Shown in pieces: positions 23,850 to 32,504 of a DNA stretch of 64,000 nt (position 1 is the stretch's first letter; the number at the start of each line of letters is the position of its first letter). Source of the DNA: an uncultured Chryseobacterium sp. (GTDB lineage: Bacteria; Bacteroidota; Bacteroidia; Flavobacteriales; Weeksellaceae). The translations under genes and the position numbers were made by a program. Below the pieces are notes generated by a model. It had not been told where the DNA came from. It was given only the letters and a program-made list of their open reading frames with translations, and did not search any database. Location: positions 62,001 through 126,000 of the forward strand of contig CAJYLH010000014.1 in the NCBI GenBank assembly GCA_913775525.1, read 5' to 3'.

Positions 23850-24146
23850 ATGAAAATTGAAGACTTCATGCTTCCGTGCCCAACCAAAAAGTTTTTTGGT
23901 TTCGAATGTTTCGGCTGCGGCGCGCAGCGGGCCATCGTACTGGTTTTTGAAGGAAAGTTTTCAGAGGCGTTCCATATGTTTCCGGCCGTATATACACTGT
24001 TGCTTTTTATAGGGACTGTGGTGCTTAATTTTGCAGACCGTAAAAGGAATTATGGGAACGTGCTCATCTTTCTGGCTATTATTAATTCAGTAGTCATGGT
24101 ATTTTCTTATTTTTATAAACATTTTTTTCAGTACATGAACATTTAA
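23850..24146 (+). CDS. DUF2752 family membrane protein
   Basis: This 98-residue protein has the DUF2752 pattern CPTKKFFGFECFGCGAQRA (two CxxC-like cysteines near a GxxCxGCG-type loop), followed by two transmembrane helices (about 46-62 and 70-88). The function is unknown in the family; the cysteines could bind metal or be redox active. It starts 25 bp after the oxidoreductase and is 18 bp ahead of another small membrane protein, an association often seen in Flavobacteriia. Confidence 0.82.
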   Translation: MKIEDFMLPCPTKKFFGFECFGCGAQRAIVLVFEGKFSEAFHMFPAVYTLLLFIGTVVLNFADRKRNYGNVLIFLAIINSVVMVFSYFYKHFFQYMNI

Positions 24147-24163
24147 CATTAAAATCATAAACT

Positions 24164-24496
24164 ATGGACCAACAGAAATTACCCAATGCAACGGCAGTGC
24201 TCGTTTTAGGGATTTTATCAATCGTTACCTGCTGCTGCTACGGAATTCCGGGAATTGTAGCCGGAATCATCGGGCTTGTGCTTTACAAAAAAGACAACGC
24301 CCTGTATGTGCAGAATCCAGGAATGTATTCCAATTATAATAACCTGAATACCGGAAGGATATTGAGTATTATAGGAATTGTACTGAGCGTTCTTGCCATT
24401 ATTTATTTTATTTTCGTTTTCGCCGTAATCGGAGCGGATGCCCTTTCCAATCCGGAACTGATGCAGGAGAGAATCAGAGAGCTTCAGGGGAGATAA
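24164..24496 (+). CDS. CCC-motif small membrane protein (DUF4190-like)
   Basis: This 110-residue protein has two hydrophobic hairpins, residues ~8-42 and 63-92. The first begins ATAVLVLGILSIVTCCCYG, the 'CCC motif' that gives the family its name, then GIPGIVAGIIGLVLYKKDN. It resembles DUF4190-type proteins that sit in the inner membrane; the function is unknown. It closes the oxidoreductase-DUF2752 gene run and is followed by a strong terminator. Confidence 0.85.
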   Translation: MDQQKLPNATAVLVLGILSIVTCCCYGIPGIVAGIIGLVLYKKDNALYVQNPGMYSNYNNLNTGRILSIIGIVLSVLAIIYFIFVFAVIGADALSNPELMQERIRELQGR

Positions 24497-24518
24497 TCAT
24501 AACCGCATGCTCAGATAA

Positions 24519-24553
24519 AAAAAGCCGTTTCAGATTTCTGAAACGGCTTTTTT
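24519..24553. terminator. Bidirectional terminator
   Basis: Perfect stem AAAGCCGTTTCAGA / TCTGAAACGGCTTT with a 2-nt loop and A/T runs on both sides, between the convergent small membrane-protein gene and the endonuclease gene. Confidence 0.88.
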
Positions 24554-24568
24554 ATATTCAATTAAGCT

Positions 24569-26110
24569 TTACTGAACAATAAATTTCAGGACAGTTCCGC
24601 CTAATTTGAGCATAAACACACCCTGTTCAAGCTTTTTAATCCTGATTGTATTGCCTTGCTCCCGGAATGGTTTTTCAATCGTCTGCACAAGTTTTCCACG
24701 GGAATCGTAAATTTCAGCTTTGCTGATATTGGAAGTATTGCCTTTTACCGAGATTTCTTGTCCTGTAACAGGGTTCGGATAAATACGGAGCGTCTGGGAA
24801 TCTGTTGCCTGATCCTTGCTGGAAGCCATCATGCTTTGTCTGGAAGTTCCCGAATAGCACGTCCAGCTCAGGTTATCAACGGCGACCCTGTTACCGGAGC
24901 CCGTATTCACCAGGCTTACGGAAACATTTCCGGAAATATTGATGTTGCTGAGGGTGGTGGTTACCGCATTAGTATTGTACGGCACCGTTCCCACTTTCGT
25001 TCCGTTTACCTGAACGTCAAGCGTTCCTGTGCTTCCTGAAAATTTAAGCTGTGTGGTTACGGTAAGTGAGCCTATCCCGTTGGCAGAAGTCCCGGACTGC
25101 ACCGATCCGTTTCTGATTGTAATGGCTTTACTGGAGATCGTCTGATCTGTCCTGGCATCGGTGGCCGTCCACGTCATACCGCTGTTGCTCCAGTTTCTGG
25201 TGGCATAGGTAGACGCATCAGATGAAGGAATAGTTTCGAACGTTTCAGAAACGCAGGTACTGGTTGAAGGCGTACCCCCTCCGGTAGAACCGCCTCCTGA
25301 TGATCCGGATCCCCAGATCTTATTCACATAGTCCGGATTGTCTATAAACGGATTCCTGTTTCCCTGGAAATTATAGGAAGCGTTATTCCTGTTGATTTCA
25401 GCCTGTGACACCGGGTCCTGGTTATGCCAGGCCAGAAGCACATTCAGTTCCCAGGTCTGTAATCCCGGATACGCTGAACTTCCCAGCATATTTCCGGAAG
25501 AGAAGGATGAAAGCTTGCTCTGGTACCGCGTTACGAAGTAAAAGATCATTCGGGCAATATCCCCTTTGAACTCATCGATAGGCTCAAATACAGTTCCTGA
25601 ATAGCCTGAAGAAGTGCTGTTCCCCAGTTTGGACCCGTTTTTCGAAGTAAATGTAGCGGTTCCCACTTTCCCGAAAGGGTAGTTGCTTCTCATGCCGTTT
25701 ACTTTTCCGTCCGTAGCACGGATAAAATGGATGTCAGAGACCATTGGTGAAGCTTCGTTAAAAAGACTCTGTGGTACAAGATGCTCCCGGTTGTAGCAAT
25801 TGCCCTCTACAGAATAGGTGCCGCACTGGTTGGTGCCGGGAGTATATTTATACGGGTCCGCTCCGTTCGGTTTTTCCGAATAGATATCCAATATGGACCC
25901 GTCGTTTTCGTAATTTTTGTCGATATCCGTAGTTTTATATCCGGTCCACAGACCATTGTAGCCTTTGTCCTGATGCCCGTTGGTGATGATGTTGCTTAAC
26001 GCCGTTTTCAGCGAAGCTCCCGAAAGGCCATTGGCCGAACTGTAGTACCCTGAAGGAGCCTGTGCATACGCCAGTCCTCCTGCAACGATACAAAATAGTA
26101 ATTTTTTCAT
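24569..26110 (-). CDS. Secreted endonuclease I family nuclease with T9SS sorting domain
   Basis: This 513-residue protein has a signal peptide (cut near AYAQ), an endonuclease I domain (about 20-265) and a Gly/Ser/Thr linker (about 266-285). A jelly-roll-like domain follows (about 290-418), and a C-terminal type A sorting tail (LRIYPNPVTGQEISVKG ... VFMLKLGG; from ~440) directs it through T9SS to the surface or medium. The nuclease site is CYNREHLVPQSLF with the catalytic His110 and a metal-binding Asn later. It would degrade extracellular DNA for nutrients or to loosen biofilms. It is monocistronic, convergent with the CCC-motif gene. Confidence 0.9.
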   Translation of the reverse strand: MKKLLFCIVAGGLAYAQAPSGYYSSANGLSGASLKTALSNIITNGHQDKGYNGLWTGYKTTDIDKNYENDGSILDIYSEKPNGADPYKYTPGTNQCGTYSVEGNCYNREHLVPQSLFNEASPMVSDIHFIRATDGKVNGMRSNYPFGKVGTATFTSKNGSKLGNSTSSGYSGTVFEPIDEFKGDIARMIFYFVTRYQSKLSSFSSGNMLGSSAYPGLQTWELNVLLAWHNQDPVSQAEINRNNASYNFQGNRNPFIDNPDYVNKIWGSGSSGGGSTGGGTPSTSTCVSETFETIPSSDASTYATRNWSNSGMTWTATDARTDQTISSKAITIRNGSVQSGTSANGIGSLTVTTQLKFSGSTGTLDVQVNGTKVGTVPYNTNAVTTTLSNINISGNVSVSLVNTGSGNRVAVDNLSWTCYSGTSRQSMMASSKDQATDSQTLRIYPNPVTGQEISVKGNTSNISKAEIYDSRGKLVQTIEKPFREQGNTIRIKKLEQGVFMLKLGGTVLKFIVQ

Positions 26111-26279
26111 AATAAAAAAGTTTTGGTAAGAATACTGTAATTTTACGAATAAGAAATTACATGATTGTTAATTTTTAAAGTTCTTATGGGAATTTTCCTA
26201 TTAATTATTATGATAAGAATAATAATTCCGTAAAGTTTTCAGTAAAAACGGTATTCATATACAGAGAGGTCCTTTGCTG
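26111..26279. other. AT-rich leader region of the nuclease gene
   Basis: Short intergenic stretch holding the presumed minus-strand promoter of the nuclease gene. Apart from the palindromic element next to it, I see no feature. Confidence 0.35.
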
Positions 26280-26312
26280 AACCTTGACAGGGTTCTGAAC
26301 CCTGTCAAGGTT
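26280..26312. repeat. 15-bp-arm palindromic element
   Basis: AACCTTGACAGGGTT-CTG-AACCCTGTCAAGGTT, a perfect inverted repeat, with no T run on either side. Its form matches palindromes found in many copies in Bacteroidetes intergenic DNA and is probably a small mobile or structural repeat. Confidence 0.7.
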
Positions 26313-26407
26313 GGTCCCTAATCCATCTATCGTAACACTTTTTTATCTCAAAAACGGTCAGGATGTAGACTATAATCTCTGGGCGGATGTAGGGCTGGGT
26401 AATGAAT

Positions 26408-26441
26408 AAAAAAATCCGGCGGCTTCGAAGAAGCCGCCGGA
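26408..26441 (-). terminator. Terminator of the DUF5522-DUF4136 gene pair
   Basis: On the minus strand TCCGGCGGCTTC-ttc-GAAGCCGCCGGA is followed by seven T; 25 bp past the stop of the lipoprotein gene. Confidence 0.88.
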
Positions 26442-26465
26442 AAGGTATATTTGATTATATGATTT

Positions 26466-26990
26466 CTATTTTCGCTGAGGAGGATATTTCGCCATGATCT
26501 CCGCCATGATTTCAGGAATCTGTCTTTGTTTCGCTCTCGGAGAATCCACGGAAATACCGCTTCCGATGCCCTGCCATACCAGTTTATTGGTTTTGGCATC
26601 GATAAGGTCTACAATCAGTGCGCCTTCATTATAATTGCTGGACCATGTCCTGTTCATCCCGATTCCCCATCCGAAAGGTCCGCCCCATCCCCACATACCG
26701 TAAGGTGATGTGGTATTGATATCGGTCACTTTTTTATGGTTGGCTTTTACATTGATGATCAGGTCAGGATTTTCGCCGGAAGTAAGGCCTTTGCTCTGAA
26801 GCTGTCTTGAAAGTTCATTCAGGACACGGTCTTTATCGATGTCATTCAGCTTAAGGTCATCAATACGCAGCTTATAGGTTTTATACGTGTTGAAGTTGGC
26901 AGTTTCAGCATAATCTGAACGTACGTTAAAAGGGCTGCAGGAAGTTAATCCCAGAGTCGCTGCAAGCAGAATAAAAATATATTTCTTCAT
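26466..26990 (-). CDS. DUF4136 family lipoprotein
   Basis: This 174-residue lipoprotein has its signal peptide ending LGLTSC (Cys18). The DUF4136 body begins FNVRSDYAETANFNTYKTYKL, then NDIDKDRVLNELSRQLQSKGL, DLIINVKANHKKV, and closes with EGALIVDLIDAKTNKLVWQGIGSG. Such proteins are periplasmic or outer-membrane anchored; the function is unknown. The glycine/tryptophan-rich MWGWGGPFGWGIGM insert is a common feature of the family. It follows a DUF5522 gene by one base and shares its terminator. Confidence 0.88.
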   Translation of the reverse strand: MKKYIFILLAATLGLTSCSPFNVRSDYAETANFNTYKTYKLRIDDLKLNDIDKDRVLNELSRQLQSKGLTSGENPDLIINVKANHKKVTDINTTSPYGMWGWGGPFGWGIGMNRTWSSNYNEGALIVDLIDAKTNKLVWQGIGSGISVDSPRAKQRQIPEIMAEIMAKYPPQRK

Positions 26991-26991
26991 T

Positions 26992-27177
<186 letters not shown>

Positions 27178-27211
27178 TTAAATCTTAAAATAAAACTTTT
27201 TTATATTTGTT

Positions 27212-27541
27212 ATGATGATAATTGTATGCCAAAAACTGCTGAAGAAGCTAAAAATTAACGGAATAGCACTTTTCCCCTTCATCTTCGTCAGCAGACCCGA
27301 AGATAAGAAAAATAAAGTACTGGTCAATCATGAAAAAATACATTTAAGGCAGCAGCTTGAACTCCTGATGATCTTCTTTTACATTCTTTACCTGGCTGAG
27401 TATTATTATCATTTATGGAAGCTTAAAAATCCATATCTGGCCTACAGGCAGATTTCGTTTGAAAAAGAGGCCTATGCCAATGAGCACAACCTCGATTATC
27501 TTAACAAAAGAAAATTCTGGAGCTTTCGAAAATATCGGTGA
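27212..27541 (+). CDS. Small membrane protein with HExxH motif
   Basis: This 109-residue protein is of unassigned function. It shows VNHEKIHLRQQLELLMIFFYILYLAEYY: an HExxH motif (HEKIH) followed by a hydrophobic helix, with a glutamate-containing segment FEKEAYANEHN thirty residues later. This order is that of a gluzincin-type zinc site (HExxH, then E), reduced to the essentials. It may be a minimal membrane-linked metalloprotein, but proteolysis is only an inference. It is divergent from the DUF5522 gene. The start could also be the second ATG, one codon later. Confidence 0.65.
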   Translation: MMIIVCQKLLKKLKINGIALFPFIFVSRPEDKKNKVLVNHEKIHLRQQLELLMIFFYILYLAEYYYHLWKLKNPYLAYRQISFEKEAYANEHNLDYLNKRKFWSFRKYR

Positions 27542-27583
27542 TCTGCTCACCGGCTATTTCTGCCCTTGCCACTTCCGGTTAAA

Positions 27584-27745
27584 TCATTCTGGGGTCTTCT
27601 GGGGAGGAAAATAACGGTCATTGTGCCGGCCTCTGTTATAGGAAATCGCTTTTTCAATCATAAAGTCAAGGTTGGATTGATCAGTGCCGGTAATTGCTTT
27701 TTCATGATTAGGTTTGATGGGTTTAACCAATTTAAATATTACCAT
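27584..27745 (-). CDS. Possible 53-aa hypothetical protein
   Basis: A minus-strand frame reads MVIFKLVKPIKPNHEKA and continues to a C-terminus of RHNDRYFPPQKTPE. The codon choice resembles that of the flanking real genes, and the amino-acid mix (charged, proline-containing, few cysteines) is unlike a shadow. It does not overlap the coding frame of either neighbour and starts 29 bp from the divergent ACC-deaminase-like gene. I do not recognise the family; existence is uncertain. Confidence 0.4.
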   Translation of the reverse strand: MVIFKLVKPIKPNHEKAITGTDQSNLDFMIEKAISYNRGRHNDRYFPPQKTPE

Positions 27746-27773
27746 ATCAAATAAATTCAGGAAATTTGCAGGG

Positions 27774-28676
27774 ATGAACATTCCAGACATTCATATCCCG
27801 GTGGTTGAAATTCCGGCAGGAAAGAAGGTACAGCTTTTCATGAAAAGGGAAGACCTGATCCACCCCGGCATTTCCGGCAATAAATACTGGAAATTGTTTT
27901 ATAACATCAACCATTACCTGGACAGGAAACCGGTACAACCCTACCTTATTACATTCGGCGGTGCGTTTTCCAACCATATTGCGGCAGTAGCGGCCGTGGC
28001 GAAACAATTCGGTATTCCGGCATTGGGGATCATCCGCGGAGAAGAGCTGCATGACCGGTGGCAGGATAATCCGACGCTTGCTTTTGCTGAACAGAATGGC
28101 ATGCGCCTGAAATTCGTTACCCGTGAACAGTACAGGAATAAGGATCAGCTTACCGTTTCTCTGCAGGCTGAATTACCCGGTGCGCTGATCATCCCGGAAG
28201 GAGGGACCAATGCAGATGCCGTAAGAGGCGTTGGCCTGATGCTGAATCATGAAACCAAAGATTTTGACTATCTTTGCACGGCAGTTGGAACCGGAGGGAC
28301 ACTTGCAGGGATCTCTTCATTCTGTGGAGACCATCAGCAGGTGGTAGGGTTTAAAGTGGTGATTGATAGTTCGCTTGAAGAAAAAATAAGGGTACTGACC
28401 TCAAAAAATAACTTTGCCCTGATAGATTCAGCTTTCGGAGGATATGGTAAAATAAAAGATGAAAACATCCGTTTTATCAATGATTTCAAAAGTCGCTACG
28501 GAATTCCTCTGGACCCGGTGTATACAGGAAAGATGATGCAGAAAGTTTTTGAATTGACGGAACAGGGATATTTTCCTGAAAACAGCAGGATTTTGTGCTT
28601 TCATACCGGAGGTTTACAGGGAATTGAAGGGGCCAATCTGCTTTTAAAAAAACAGAATAGAAATTTAATCACATAA
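27774..28676 (+). CDS. D-cysteine desulfhydrase / ACC deaminase-like PLP enzyme
   Basis: This is a 300-residue fold-type II PLP enzyme. LFMKREDLIHPGISGNKYWKL supplies the lysine that binds PLP (in SGNKYWK), FGGAFSNHIAAVAAVA the phosphate loop, IPEGGTNADAVRG a substrate/cofactor segment, and CTAVGTGGTLAGISS the glycine loop holding the PLP phosphate. Relatives either release H2S, pyruvate and ammonia from D-cysteine or open the ring of 1-aminocyclopropane carboxylate; residues alone do not decide. I use the ATG at 27774 (MNIPDIHIPVVEIP), since the upstream extension from 27714 is not conserved. A glucosaminidase gene follows 13 bp later. Confidence 0.88.
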   Translation: MNIPDIHIPVVEIPAGKKVQLFMKREDLIHPGISGNKYWKLFYNINHYLDRKPVQPYLITFGGAFSNHIAAVAAVAKQFGIPALGIIRGEELHDRWQDNPTLAFAEQNGMRLKFVTREQYRNKDQLTVSLQAELPGALIIPEGGTNADAVRGVGLMLNHETKDFDYLCTAVGTGGTLAGISSFCGDHQQVVGFKVVIDSSLEEKIRVLTSKNNFALIDSAFGGYGKIKDENIRFINDFKSRYGIPLDPVYTGKMMQKVFELTEQGYFPENSRILCFHTGGLQGIEGANLLLKKQNRNLIT

Positions 28677-28689
28677 ATACATTGAAAAA

Positions 28690-29748
28690 ATGAAAAGACT
28701 TGTCTTACTTGTAAGCCTTTTAGTTTTATCAAAATTCTCAGCCCAGACCTGGGCTACCGAAGACCAGTACATTCAGAAGTTTGCTAAGTACGCCGTGGAA
28801 GAAATGGAGAAGTATAAAATTCCGGCTTCCATTACCCTGGCGCAGGGGCTTCTGGAAACAGGCGGCGGGCAGAGCCGGCTTGCGCTGGAAGGGAAAAACC
28901 ATTTCGGCATCAAATGCAAGGAAGACTGGACCGGAAAAACCATGAAGCATACCGATGATGCTCCCAATGAATGTTTCCGTGTGTATGAAGACCCTAGGCA
29001 GTCGTATGAAGACCATTCCATCTTCCTGTCTACAAGAAAGTATTATGCGAATCTCTTCAACCTGGATATGAAGGATTACCGCGCCTGGGCCTACGGACTG
29101 AAAAAGGCTGGCTATGCCACCAATCCGAGATACGCCTCAATACTCATCAGCAAAATAGAAAAATACAGGCTTTACGAATTTGACAATACCAGCTCTAACG
29201 AAGTATGGTACGCCGTCCTTAAAATGTATCCTAACCTGAAAGATGACCGCGCTTTCATGGCACAGCTGGAACCGGAAAAGTATACGAAAAAAGCCAAAGA
29301 CCCGGTGACGATAAAAGTGCCGTACCAGCAGACTTCCTATGCCCAGCAGCAGAAAAGGGTAGAGAAAATCAAAACCAGGGCTGAAACCTTAAATTCCATC
29401 CTTATTAAAAGCCACCCGAACGAAGGCCTGAAATACATCATCATTCCTGAAGATACCAATGTTAAATATATTGCGGAAAAATTCAAGATCAGTGAAAGCA
29501 GGCTGATGAAATGGAATGAGCTGGAAAGTGACGTACTTAAAAAGAATGACATTGTTTTTCTGGAATCCAAGAATTCCGCCGGGAATACCGCTACCTATAA
29601 AGCCGCCTCCGGTGAAGATATGCATGATATCGCACAGAAATTCGGGATCAGGCTCAGCAAGCTGTATGCTAAAAACAGGATGGACGAAGGCCAGCAGCCT
29701 TCCGCGGGACAACTGATCTACTTGATCGATAAAAAACCAAGGCATTAA
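28690..29748 (+). CDS. Glucosaminidase with LysM domains (peptidoglycan hydrolase)
   Basis: This is a 352-residue exported protein with signal peptide (MKRLVLLVSLLVLSKFSAQ). The N-terminal mannosyl-glycoprotein endo-beta-N-acetylglucosaminidase domain (about 25-165) contains ASITLAQGLLETGGGQS (catalytic Glu) and NHFGIKCK. Two LysM-like modules follow at about 235-285 (EDTNVKYIAEKFKISESRLM) and 295-350 (GEDMHDIAQKFGIRLSKLY). It should cut the glycan backbone of peptidoglycan, with LysM holding it on the wall, and may work in division or cell-wall remodelling. Start is at a clean ATG before the signal peptide. Confidence 0.9.
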   Translation: MKRLVLLVSLLVLSKFSAQTWATEDQYIQKFAKYAVEEMEKYKIPASITLAQGLLETGGGQSRLALEGKNHFGIKCKEDWTGKTMKHTDDAPNECFRVYEDPRQSYEDHSIFLSTRKYYANLFNLDMKDYRAWAYGLKKAGYATNPRYASILISKIEKYRLYEFDNTSSNEVWYAVLKMYPNLKDDRAFMAQLEPEKYTKKAKDPVTIKVPYQQTSYAQQQKRVEKIKTRAETLNSILIKSHPNEGLKYIIIPEDTNVKYIAEKFKISESRLMKWNELESDVLKKNDIVFLESKNSAGNTATYKAASGEDMHDIAQKFGIRLSKLYAKNRMDEGQQPSAGQLIYLIDKKPRH

Positions 29749-29862
29749 ACCTGGTTATAGTCAACCATGGGGCTGGTTAAGGAGTCCGTTCCGGGCTGCC
29801 CATCATAACTAATACAAACCTTAAGGCTGAAGCCTGAGGTTAAACATATAAAGAATAACAGA

Positions 29863-31146
29863 ATGAAATATCAGAGAAGTTCAGCTTTATTCGATGAAGC
29901 GTACCAATACATTCCCGGGGGAGTCAATTCTCCGGTCCGTGCATTCAAATCCGTTGGGGGAGTGCCGGTTTTTATGAAATCTGCCAAAGGTGCTTACCTT
30001 ACCGATGCGGATGGAAATACTTATATCGATTACATCAATTCCTGGGGACCGGCTATTTTAGGCCATACCCATCCTGAAGTGCTGGAAGAACTGAAGATAC
30101 AGGCCGAAAAAGGCTTTTCATTCGGTGCACCTACAGAACTGGAAACGGAAATTGCAAAATTCATTGTAGAGAACGTACCGAATATAGACCAGATCAGAAT
30201 GGTTTCCTCAGGGACCGAAGCCTGCATGAGTGCCATCAGGCTGGCAAGAGGCTATACAGGAAGGGAAAAAATCGTCAAGTTTGAAGGATGCTACCATGGG
30301 CATTCAGATTCATTCCTGATCAAGGCCGGAAGCGGTGCCGCTACTTTCGGGAACCCGAATTCACCGGGTGTGACCCAGGGAACGGCGAAGGATACCCTTT
30401 TGGCAAGGTATAATGATTTTGAGCAGGTACAGGATCTCTTCCGCCATAACCAGGGTGAAATTGCCGCGGTTATTATTGAACCGGTAGCCGGAAACATGGG
30501 CTGCGTGCTTCCTGAAAACGAATTCCTCCAGAACCTGAGAAAAATCTGCGATGAAAACGGAGCTTTGCTGATCTTTGATGAGGTAATGACCGGTTTCAGG
30601 CTGGCTTTCGGAGGCGCACAGGAATTATTCGGTGTTAAAGCTGACCTGGTTACGTACGGGAAAGTAATCGGCGGCGGGCTTCCGGTAGGGGCTTTTGCCG
30701 GACGCAACGAAATTATGGATTGTCTTGCTCCCAAAGGAGCCGTGTACCAGGCCGGAACCTTAAGCGGTAACCCGCTGGCTATGCGGGCAGGGCTGAAAAC
30801 ACTTCAGATCATTAAAAATGACCCTGAGTTTTTCAGCAGACTGGCCAAAACCACGGAAACCCTGGATTTTGAGATTGGAAAAATCCTGAACGAGAAAGGC
30901 ATTGCCCACAAGATCAACCGTAAGGGTTCCATGATGTCAGTATTCTACCACATCAACCGTGTTTCTAACTTTGACGAAGCACAGGAAGCCAATCATTCCC
31001 TTTTCAATAATTTCTTCCACCAGATGCTGCAGAACGGGATTTACCTTCCGCCAAGCGGCTATGAAACTTATTTTATCAGCGACGCGATCAAAGACCGTGA
31101 GCTTGATATGACGCTGGAAGCAGTGAGGAAATTTGAGTATTCTTAA
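29863..31146 (+). CDS. hemL: Glutamate-1-semialdehyde 2,1-aminomutase
   Basis: This is a 427-residue PLP enzyme of the C5 heme pathway that moves the amino group of glutamate semialdehyde to make 5-aminolevulinate. The PLP lysine is K267 in [18 protein letters not shown] and [11 protein letters not shown] supply the cofactor-stacking region; the N-terminus [12 protein letters not shown] is the family hallmark. Length and motifs are complete. It is alone between the glucosaminidase and a lipoprotein/TonB pair on the other strand, with a bidirectional terminator behind it. The C-terminal [12 protein letters not shown] is intact. Confidence 0.95.
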   Translation: MKYQRSSALFDEAYQYIPGGVNSPVRAFKSVGGVPVFMKSAKGAYLTDADGNTYIDYINSWGPAILGHTHPEVLEELKIQAEKGFSFGAPTELETEIAKFIVENVPNIDQIRMVSSGTEACMSAIRLARGYTGREKIVKFEGCYHGHSDSFLIKAGSGAATFGNPNSPGVTQGTAKDTLLARYNDFEQVQDLFRHNQGEIAAVIIEPVAGNMGCVLPENEFLQNLRKICDENGALLIFDEVMTGFRLAFGGAQELFGVKADLVTYGKVIGGGLPVGAFAGRNEIMDCLAPKGAVYQAGTLSGNPLAMRAGLKTLQIIKNDPEFFSRLAKTTETLDFEIGKILNEKGIAHKINRKGSMMSVFYHINRVSNFDEAQEANHSLFNNFFHQMLQNGIYLPPSGYETYFISDAIKDRELDMTLEAVRKFEYS

Positions 31147-31193
31147 ATAAAAATATATCAAAAGATAATAATGGTCTTTTAAACATCAGATAA

Positions 31194-31225
31194 AAATCCC
31201 CCGGAATAAAATTCCGGGGGATTTT
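31194..31225. terminator. Bidirectional terminator between hemL and the lipoprotein gene
   Basis: AAATCCCCCGGAAT-aaa-ATTCCGGGGGATTT with A and T runs on both sides; shared by hemL and the minus-strand lipoprotein gene. Confidence 0.9.
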
Positions 31226-31249
31226 CGATATGAAGAAAACTAACTATTG

Positions 31250-32473
31250 TTATTGTAATCCTGCTAAAAGGTTAACTCCGTTTACAGTTGCCCAGGCTCC
31301 CGGTGTTAAGGATACTTTGGTTACCGTTGTAGCATTGGTAAATGTTTTAGCACCGTTCGGCGTGAAGGCATAGCCCCAAACTCCTGCATTGTCAGAATTC
31401 AGGTACGTCATAGGAGAAACCACAACTTTATTATTGTTTACCTGGCTGTTTTCAGTAGCAGCATCCTGGATTAAAACGGCATATGCTTTCTGGGTTCCGA
31501 TATTTTTATACCCGCTGATATACACATTGGAGAAAATTCCTGTTCCCTGCTTTTTAAACTGAATCGCTGAAATTTCAGGTGAATTCGTGGTTTCAGGATT
31601 GGTATTGGCATCTCTGATTAAGGTAATATTAGAGATTTTAGGAGCCGTATTATCTACGTTGCTTGAAGATTCGATCTCCATCCCGAAGTTTCCAACTCCT
31701 GTCTGGAAGGCATACCAGTTGGTGTTGTTCTGCCCGCTCCATGCATCCTGCCAGTCGAAAGAATCGTCATAATTTCCGTAAGAAACGATATTTTTAGCAC
31801 TTACCGTACCTCCGAAGAATTCATATCCGTCATCAGTACCTTTATAAGTAACAAGGTTTTCCAGGACAGTTCCGGCACCTACTGCATAAAACGTCATAGA
31901 GTTGGTTTCTGAAGTACCGTCCCCGATCTTTTTACCTGCATATTCCACACGTACGAATTTCATGGTTCCGGAATTGGAATTGGCGTCGCTACCTCCGTAG
32001 TATACGTTGTTCCCATCTTCAGATAAGGCCTGTGTATTCCCGTTAAGTGCTTTGATAGGTGCATTACCGTACAAAGTAATACCACCCCAGTCCCCGGGAG
32101 TTTTGCTGGAAGTTGTGAATACGATAGGTTCAGAAGCTGTTCCTACAGCATTGATTTTACCGTCCTGAAGAACAACCAGGCTGCTGGTCTTCGTGGTTAC
32201 TACATTAAAGGTAGCTCCTGCTTCTATGGTAATGGTAGCATTATTGGTTACTTTAACGATCCCGTCCAGTGTGTAGTTCCCTTTTTTAATCAGCAGGTCT
32301 TTGCTGATGGTACCTGATAATGTTCCGCTTCCGCTCAATACACTTTCAGTTGTTCCGGGTGTAGTAACACTGGTACCTTCTCCTAATCCGTCATTAACTT
32401 CAATGGTACATGAATGTAAGGCTAATGTTAACACAGCGGTTAACGCTACTAGTGATAAAATTCGTTTTTTCAT
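31250..32473 (-). CDS. Beta-helix surface lipoprotein paired with a TonB receptor
   Basis: This is a 407-residue lipoprotein with signal peptide ending LALHSC (Cys22). The body begins SGTLSGTISKDLLIKKGNYTL, followed by repeats rich in glycine, asparagine and hydrophobic strands (ATITIEAGATFNV, IVFTTSSKTPGDWGGITLYG, YKGTDDGYEFFGGTVSAKNIV), which read as a parallel beta-helix. Similar proteins lie beside large TonB receptors in Chryseobacterium. It sits 31 bp downstream of one here, so it is probably the surface partner that captures its substrate. The substrate is unknown; a polymer or metal complex is possible. The gene closes the pair, ending at the hemL terminator. Confidence 0.75.
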   Translation of the reverse strand: MKKRILSLVALTAVLTLALHSCTIEVNDGLGEGTSVTTPGTTESVLSGSGTLSGTISKDLLIKKGNYTLDGIVKVTNNATITIEAGATFNVVTTKTSSLVVLQDGKINAVGTASEPIVFTTSSKTPGDWGGITLYGNAPIKALNGNTQALSEDGNNVYYGGSDANSNSGTMKFVRVEYAGKKIGDGTSETNSMTFYAVGAGTVLENLVTYKGTDDGYEFFGGTVSAKNIVSYGNYDDSFDWQDAWSGQNNTNWYAFQTGVGNFGMEIESSSNVDNTAPKISNITLIRDANTNPETTNSPEISAIQFKKQGTGIFSNVYISGYKNIGTQKAYAVLIQDAATENSQVNNNKVVVSPMTYLNSDNAGVWGYAFTPNGAKTFTNATTVTKVSLTPGAWATVNGVNLLAGLQ

Positions 32474-32504
32474 TTTTATACTTATTTTTTTTATTTATAA
32501 ATGG

